From NCBI GenBank assembly GCA_026315105.1, contig CM048745.1:151790323-151854322 (forward strand): a stretch of DNA of 64,000 nt. The letters run 5' to 3'. Positions 56,506-64,000 of the stretch are shown one piece after another. The number at the start of each line of letters is the position of its first letter. The stretch's first letter is position 1. The position numbers were made by a program, and so were the translations under genes. This DNA comes from Locusta migratoria. Lineage: Eukaryota; Arthropoda; Insecta; Orthoptera; Acrididae. The notes beneath the pieces are model-generated. The model had not been told where the DNA came from and did no database searches. It was given only the letters and a program-made list of their open reading frames with translations.

Positions 56506-59420
56506 TATATATATATATGGAGTGGCTAGCAGAGTTTGGCACCAATGGGCTCACCCTGACCATGAATTCCCTCTTTGCCTATGCTGCTCAACTTTTCTCA
56601 CAATCCCTGCTTTGTCGTATGATATTTTACTGCCCAGTTATCAGACTACATTAACTTTAGCTACTTCATGATCACTAATTTTGAAGTTACATTTGTAATG
56701 GTTTTTGTAATTGCTAGTTATCATTACTTTTGCCTTTTTATGGTTTGCAAAGAATTTTGTATTAAGGGCAAACACAGCTAAAATATTTATACATAATAAT
56801 AATGATGAACAGCTGAAACAATTTTTAGCAAACTGATTGCCAACTTTTCAATACTTTTACCTAAAATGACACGAACCGCATGGAAGACTGTTTTTATATT
56901 TGACGAATAGAGGGAAGGTGCTTGCGGTAGGACCTCAGCATTGATCCCCGTTATCCACCACAAAAAAATTATATGGAAAACTTTTAAATAGCACCTAAAG
57001 ATGCAACTTTTAAGTTCTGAAACCGATAGTGCGGATCTACACGTGTCCGATTAAAAATCAGCTGAAGTGGACCAAGGACTTCCATTCAGACAATTTTAAC
57101 ACCTAATTTTAACTGTGTGAAAGTGTGTTAATTATGTACTGTATATTTTTATGGTTTACTCTCAATCCTTATTCTGTACTCAAATTATTCATGCCAGTCA
57201 GCAGATACTGCAATTCCTTTCACTTACAAGAGAACAGAAATGTCAAAAGTAAATCTTACAAATAATATTCTTTAACCTTAATTTTTATCCTATATCTGAT
57301 GCTTCAGTACTTTAAAGTGTAGACTGTATATAATGAGATGAAAATAATAACTATGTGTACTGTCTAACACTGATCTGCTAGGTTTTATTTTCATGAGATC
57401 ACAACAGTATCCAGTAATAATAGTATAAACATAAAGTTCCTCTAGTTGATTTAACTCTCATCTCATGAACACTGTTTACTCCTTTATAATTATACCAAAT
57501 CTTTTACAGTAACTGTTTGATAAAAGAGTAACAGAAATTTAGCTACACAGTGAATCAAGGGCAATGATAATTCACAGAAATCTTATTCTACTACCATCCT
57601 TCACCAAGGAAGGGCTAGTATCATTGCAGTTTAAGATAGTGAATGCTAAATATAGAAAAAGTCACTTCTTGATAGATTCTCTTTTATTTTTTCAAATAAC
57701 AGAATACAAAAATACAAATCTTTGTATACATTTTACTCTATGCTATAAAACAGGAACAATGTTGTCATTTACAAAAGTCAATACAGATACAGCTCCATCA
57801 TCATGATCTGTAGATTCGTCACTGAGGCACTGACAAGAAAAACTACTAGAAGCTGATAAAAACATGTATGTTACATAAGCTATTCTTCAAACAGTATTCA
57901 TTACACATTAATCTAAAGTCTGATCTATTCACATGTATGAAGCATTGAACAGGCAAGACATGTACTCACTGTGTAGAGCACAAACTGAGCAAGGGGTAGA
58001 CGCACACCATTCAAAAGCTAAATAATATCATAAATTTGCAAAGGTTAGGAATGACTACACAAACATTGAAATGCTAGTGAAGATAGGTTTGTCACACAAC
58101 CAGCTCCATTAATTAACAATGAGCTAAATCTCTTTGCTTTGATTAAAAACACTTTCTATCCATAAACAGTGTTCCATAAATTTACGTAGGTGGCTTTTCG
58201 TGATTCTACAATGTACTTACAGAAAGCCACGCTGTAGGTGCAACCGCATCTGAAAGGCATATGTGGAGATGTCAAATAAGCACGTTGTTCTTGAAAAGGG
58301 GCAGCAGCAATTCCAGTGCTAACATGGGCAACAGTCTGTATGATTGGGTGATCAGGCCAGCAAACTGCTGACAAAAAGGGAAAATCACAGTCGTTTCCCA
58401 GGGGCATGCATTACTACTGCATGCCTTAGTGATATCATCTGTAAAATATTCTGCCAGTACAATAGCCTTTTTGGATCTCCTTGTATCATTGATTAGTAAA
58501 GTAAGAAGAAACTGAACAAGTCAGTGTGTGAATATTTTATTCCAGCAGGTAGATTAGAAATGGACATATTAATTATACAGTATACTGGAACTTAGTAAAG
58601 GATAAACATGACTTCTGACCAAGTGATTACAAGGTTATAAATACAAAATTGAACAGGGGTAATGCATAGGTAGGTCTAATCCATATGTTTTTAGAAGAAA
58701 AATGTATGTAAGTATGTTCAAAATCTTCTCCCAAGCTAGTCGATCAATTTCTATCAAATTTGCCACAAACAGAAGGCCTTGCAGGTATTAGCTCAAATGA
58801 AGCAGAGATGTGGGCAAAAACATGTTTTCTCCTGTCTCTGGGGAGCAGACCATCCTGCACAGCAGCAACAGATCTCACTGGGCTGTTTTGGACATTAGCC
58901 AACAAGAAAAGACAGGAGTGGAGGAAAAGATGAACTGGGGAGATGGTGTGGGTGGAGGAGATGAACTGAGAGAAGGGGTAAAGGAAAGGAACAAAGAGAA
59001 AATGTGGAAGGGGGAGAAGGGCATATAGAGAAGTTTAGGATGATTCAGAGAGTGGTAACATGGAGAATTAGGAACATGATTTATGCTCATGTATTAGGAC
59101 ATTTTTGGACACCAGAAATCTCCTTTGAAAGCAATGTGAAACCCAGGTTCCTTCATTTACCCATGACAGCCAGAAAACAGTACACACAGGGTCTCAGACT
59201 ATCAGGTAGATATTGTGCTCATGTGGTACTGCAGTGAAACCTAATAAGTAAAATGAAAACCTATGGAATATCAAACAGACTGTGTAACTGGATTGTAGAG
59301 TTCCGAACGAAAGAACACAATGTGTCCTTCTCAATGAAGAAAGGATTTCTGTTCGTAAAGGAATGTCTGTTGTACCCTAAGAGAGTGGTATACAAAGAGT
59401 AATTTTCACAACATACATAA
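56506..59420. other. AT-rich intergenic DNA
   Basis: No exon, RNA or named repeat is recognised. A purine-rich stretch lies at 58900-59040. ORFs up to 83 codons look fortuitous. Confidence 0.45.
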
Positions 59421-59429
59421 ATTACATAG

Positions 59430-59620
59430 TAGGATTTAAAAAAAAGTTCCACAAGGCTTTTCCTGGATAATACTGCAGTGTACAAGGAGCTCAAAATGCT
59501 GGAAAATTATAGAAAAATACTGGAGGACTACAGCATATCAGAACAGGGAGGGGCAACTGCCATCAATATAAGCAAAAAACATAATACTGTGAATGCATTG
59601 AAAGATATAGCCTTTAGTAT
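59430..59620 (+). pseudogene. LINE reverse transcriptase fragment (active-site block)
   Basis: It reads FLDNTAVYKELKMLENYRKI, corresponding to the LFADDTAVYREI block of insect LINEs with the catalytic DD lost. The same LINE continues at 60690-61260 after about 1 kb of other sequence. Confidence 0.5.
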
Positions 59621-59649
59621 ACGATCACGATTACAAAAACTGCTATGAG

Positions 59650-59780
59650 AAAATACCATTTGGCCACTGGTGCTGCCAGAAACATATCACTGGCACTAGT
59701 TTACAGATATTCATTTGTCACCAAGTGCTGCTAATGTTACGCTGTCCACCGAAGTGAAGTATTACTGTAAGCATTGAATC
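59650..59780. repeat. Dispersed repeat, related to 44060-44220
   Basis: It shares the blocks described there. The family is not identified. Confidence 0.45.
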
Positions 59781-60689
59781 TGCTGGCAAATAACTTCAAG
59801 TATTTGCAAATATGCTTACATTAGAATAAAAACTTATTGAAGTTTACTTTTTCAAGTCACTCAGGTAAATTAATTACTTTCAGAAGCATACTGAAAGTAT
59901 TTGTAGAAGAAATGTTTCCGCTATAGTTGACAGTTACAATAAATAAAATAAACATAGCAAAAATTCTAGTGTACAAATTACAAAATTTCCTATGCCTTGT
60001 AAGTGACGTTTTAAGTGGAGGTATTTACTTGAGTATCGTGTTTGATTTCATATGAGGAACAAAATAAGTTGTTGTGGCATAGGCCACTACACTGCATTTT
60101 TACTCGCCTTTAACTATCTAAATATTAGCTTATTTGTTAAATTAAGTTTAAGCATATTTAGAGTAACAGACGCCACCGGATTCTGTTTGTTGCAGATTCT
60201 GGGAGAGGCTGCAAGAGCACAGTGGTCAGATACTATATGTAACATATAGTCATGGAATATTAAACACCATTACTCTGTGCAACTGGAATAAGAAGTAATG
60301 TTGAAAAAACAATTGAAATGCAATTGATTGTTAATTACTATATAACTATCTTGACAAATGTGTATGTCATAAGTACTCCAACAAATGTTAAGAGTAGAGA
60401 TATATTCATGAGTTGGACTCTTCATTTATATGTGGAGTAAAATGTGAAGTCAAGAAACTCATTTTATTATTGTATTGACCTCAAAGGCAGTGGAACTTAT
60501 GGAGGCACAGCATAAACTGGATATCTAATACAAGACCAAGGGTAATAGTTCAAGGTGTAATGGTGCCAGCACTGCAACAAGCAGCTGACACTGCCTCCCT
60601 ATCATGTTTCCTCTCCCCATGACAGCCATGATACAGGGACACACCACACTTTCTGCCAACAAACAGCCACCATGCTAATCATCAAATTA

Positions 60690-61260
60690 TGTATTGTGGC
60701 CAAAAAGGATGTGAGTGAATGCACACAGAGTGATTTAAAGTGGAACAACCACAAACAATTAATTGTGGGTAAAGCAGATACCAGACAAATTCATTAGAAG
60801 AGTACTCTGGAAGTGTAGTCAATTAACAAAATGACTTATTCAACTAGTAATTGAGTTCTGCTCATTGGTATGGTACCCATACCAGGTGTGAATATAGAGT
60901 TGGAAGATCCAAACAAGAGCAACACACTTTGTTAGAGGGTTATTTAGCAAGTGTGAGATCATCACAGATATGGTTGGTCAACTTCAGCGTAAGACACTGC
61001 AAGATGTGTACTGTTTCACATTATGGGCTACGGTCAAAGTTCTGAGAGCATACGTTTCTTTAAAAGTCAAACAACATATTGCTTCCTTCTATATAGTATA
61101 CCTCATGAAAAGACAAGACCATGAGGATAAATAAGCAGACAAATTAGAGCCTACATGGAGGCTTACTGACAGTTGTTTTTCCCACAATCCAGTGACAACA
61201 AGCAGATGGCCAGAGAGAGGCAGAGGAGTAATCATTGAGAGGGATTGTGGATGGTAAGAG
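60690..61260 (+). pseudogene. LINE ORF2 C-terminal relic
   Basis: In broken frames it reads SDLKWNNHKQLIVGKADTRQ, then a decayed Y-C-S-x-W-(Y/D)-P-Y block, VGRSKQEQHTLLEGYLASVR, and R(E)HTFL..NNILLPSI..(K/R)DHEDK. This order is typical of the end of an abundant insect LINE ORF2. It has many stops. Confidence 0.65.
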
Positions 61261-61939
61261 GATGGACCATGGAAGAGGTAATGAGCTGTTGCGTGGAGAG
61301 AGGGATGGCAGAACGGAATATTTAGGATGTGAGGAAGAGATAGAGGAGGGAGGAGGAAGCAATATAACAGAAGACTGGATTAAATAAATACCCAGACAAT
61401 ACCAGATTTTCAGCTAGTAATTAATAATAAAATAGAAATGTGGCTACACTACTAGGAACAGCACAATGAACTTACAAAACAAATGCAGAATGCCTGGCAA
61501 GAAAAGGTGATCACTCAGGAGCCCTGTATTTCATCTGACTATTTTCTATTGTATCTTTCATTACTGTCACATTTTTACATACTACAGTATAGTCACAAAC
61601 GATAACAAATACATGCAGTGCAGCACACATTTTGATACAAGTCTCTCTCTCTATTTTAACTTACGGGAAGAAGTGGAGAAAATGAAATAATATCAGAATT
61701 TTACTCTGTTGTCCACTTTTGCATGACAAAATAGGCTGGAAGTGGAGTACTGTCTCACAGAGAAAGATTCTTTTGTCAGTAAGCTACATATGGTGAAGGT
61801 CGAAAACAAGATGCATGCCCTGTTGGAGTGTCCAGACATTGTACAGTGGTGATCATGTTTTACTGTAGAGATGAAGAATATTAGGCAAGGTGGAAGAGAA
61901 ATATTGAGCAAGTCACTCACTAGCTGTATGATAGCATCA

Positions 61940-62270
61940 GAACATATTATGGAAGAGAAACATTTTATCTGAATGAATCATGGGTAGACAATAACCTTAA
62001 TGTCAAAATTCTGGCAGAGAAAGTGTGATTTACGTGAACAGAGTTTTGTGGGTGTCAAAGTGCGATGCAGCTCATCAGAAGTCTTGATATTGCAAGAGTC
62101 ATATCAAAGAATGGCTTTGGCAGGAAAGCACAAATTATGTTCTGGTCAAAATCAATGAAGAGCAATCATCATGGCCAATTTGGCAAACTCCAAAAAGTGG
62201 TTTGAAGAAAAGGTACTACAAAATCTCCCACCAAATTCAATTATTGTTATGTATAATGCACCTTGCCCTA
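61940..62270 (+). pseudogene. DDE-superfamily transposase relic
   Basis: It reads LNESWVDN near 61970, SKNGFGRKAQIMFWSKSMKS near 62105-62160, then a decayed KWFEEKVLQNLPPNSIIVMYN and AP(C/Y)PIR block near 62200-62270. E-S-W-V and (I-V-M-x-N-A-P-Y-H) are the first and second acidic blocks of DDE_3-type transposases. The second Asp appears lost. It ends exactly where the perfect hairpin begins. Confidence 0.55.
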
Positions 62271-62272
62271 TC

Positions 62273-62381
62273 AGATGAAGTCTACTTACCAGGCGAAGGA
62301 GCACAGGCAGTGATAGTAACAATGTGTTTATTTGTTACTATCACTGCCTGTGCTCCTTCGCCTGGTAAGTAGACTTCATCT
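62273..62381. repeat. Perfect 50-bp inverted repeat with 9-bp loop
   Basis: 62273-62322 is the exact inverse complement of 62332-62381. Arm landmarks are AGATGAAGTC at the base, AGGCGAAGGAGC in the middle and GATAGTAACAA at the apex. There is no mismatch. Confidence 0.97.
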
Positions 62382-64000
62382 ATTTTTTTTTAAATATATA
62401 TTTAAATGCTAAGTCACGACAGTTAGCTAAGCTATAGCACCTGTAACTCTTGTGATAGTTGGATCTTCATCTTATTTCTATGTGGTGGAATCAAAAATAG
62501 CATATGTAAATTGTCAAATGATTCTGTTTTGCATAAGGTTTTATAACATTTCAAAATGGAAGGTTAATGATAATGCTTACATTTTATATCACCTAGAAAA
62601 AGTGACGACTTATGGGATCATGTGAATATCAATTCTCCAACTACAGAAGTCCAAAACCAATAATGTAGTGCACTGTTTTATTGAGCACTTTCATATTCAC
62701 TCTGAATACTGGTAAAACATTTCTATGAATATAAGAACTACCACTTTTAGCATATTACTGTATAATAATTATTAATGCTAGAAGTGGTCACTTTCATAAA
62801 GAGGAACATAGTAAGGTATTTGCAGCTAACATCTCTATGTAATAAAAGAATGTGATACAAAGGAAACTAGACACCCTGTAACCTCCTATAAAAAGGAAGT
62901 AGATGCAGTCAATTGTCAATATTACTAGATGATCAGTTTAGTAAGTCAAAGTTGTAAAATACTGACAATTATTTACAGATGAACATAAAACCTAGAAGAA
63001 GCCAAACTAAGAATATTCATTTTGGTTCCAAATAAAAGTAGTAACATACTAACTGTATCACATATCTTAGAATGTACGTTGAAGGAAAGAAACACTATAT
63101 TTAAATTATTTGTAGCTTTAGATATAATGCTCTGCATTTAATGTTTCTGTTAGCATAAACCCTTGAAAGTAAAATGAGAAAAAGGACATTTGTGCAACTA
63201 ATCAAGTACACTGAAAGGCTGGTCACATGACTAACAAGTGAATTTCCAGAATTTTTGTAAGTACGAACTTAGAAATACTAAAATGTGGAAGCCAAAGCTC
63301 AACCACAATATGAAATGCTAATTCACAAAACTTGTCACACCACACCCCAAATAAACAGACAACTAAATCAAAATTCAATCTCCGCATATGTGAGAAAATG
63401 TTCTGCGATTTTCAAGCTTTGCCACTACCACCAGGGACTGTAATCAACAAGAACTGGGTGTCAACATATCTTTCAGGAATCTCTACCACTCTAATGTCAA
63501 ACTGAGATAACGGCTATAAAAAGTATGTCATAAGAAATTGTGTTGGAAGCGAAAGATATAGCCTTTTTTCACGAGATCAAAATGGACAGATGAGGTAAGC
63601 TGTGGAGTATGCTCAGACAGCAAACACAGAGTTAAATGATGGTGCTGTTCACTGCAGGCCACTAAACAATTTGTGGGATGCTGTTTTTGGTATAAATTTA
63701 GATCAGTCTAACAATTGAAGTCCAGATTGGAATTCAACAATATAATGAAGTTTGTTGAGCCGGAATGCAGTAGCTGGAGGTGACAGTTTTATGTCTGAAG
63801 TGTGCTCAAGTAATTTTATCAATGTGTGTGTCCTTTTCTGATGAATGCTATGGCCAAAAGCTACATTGCATGTGTACAAGTCTGTTTTTTATGTGCCTGT
63901 CACAGCTTGTAGCTCAGTCAATCTACAAGAAAGCCACCGACCGTTGCCAAAATTTTGGCTGGTTCAATTGTAGCCATCTTCACAATATGATGCAATATAA
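62382..64000. other. AT-rich intergenic DNA to the window end
   Basis: No ORF above 60 codons and no recognised repeat or gene. Confidence 0.5.

Noticed and set aside
58156..58407. 83-codon minus-strand ORF
   Set aside because: It looks protein-like by eye, but no family could be named and there is no splice or promoter context.

Overview
The window looks like chromosomal DNA from an insect with a large, repeat-rich genome, most probably an orthopteran such as a grasshopper or locust. It holds one well-supported gene with long introns and GC-rich exons. Around it lie AT-rich DNA and dense layers of tRNA-derived SINEs, foldback elements, LINE relics and dead DNA transposons. The orthopteran placement rests on recognising the SINE types and is an inference. 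The insect placement follows from the gene itself.

The gene is Tret1, the facilitated trehalose transporter, on the + strand. Seven coding exons between 23288 and 34121 join in phase into a complete 489-residue, 12-segment sugar transporter. It carries every signature of the family. A TATA box and an arthropod initiator precede the first exon, and a poly(A) signal follows the stop codon. Two more candidate first coding exons lie upstream: 14477-14983, which is glutamine-rich, and 16241-16381, a CpG-rich exon with its own uORF. Both end in phase 0, so each could splice straight to the shared exon at 26443. Tret1 therefore probably uses several promoters that change its cytoplasmic N-terminus, with transcription starting upstream of 14477 for the long form.

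Region by region. 1-1560 is a hAT element with two SINEs nested in its right flank. 2378-3715 holds a SINE and a LINE relic. 4000-9000 has two GC-rich islands, one with a palindromic CRE, plus SINE and microsatellite sequence. 9100-14000 is a run of four foldback elements, two of which carry SINE insertions. 14370-34440 is the Tret1 locus. Its introns contain three hairpin-forming inverted repeats and a 5S-rRNA-like SINE, and a second copy of that SINE lies upstream. 34440-64000 has no convincing host gene. It holds LINE relics, a Gypsy-like retrotransposon end, a 3.1-kb piggyBac-like element with intact TTAA ends, a deleted mariner, a DDE-transposase relic and a perfect 50-bp inverted repeat.

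No novel multi-gene system was found. The most unusual signals are the number of foldback elements that share a TTTCG...ATCTTCAG core, the repeated presence of SINEs inside them, the perfect hairpin at 62273-62381, and the probable choice among alternative first exons in Tret1.
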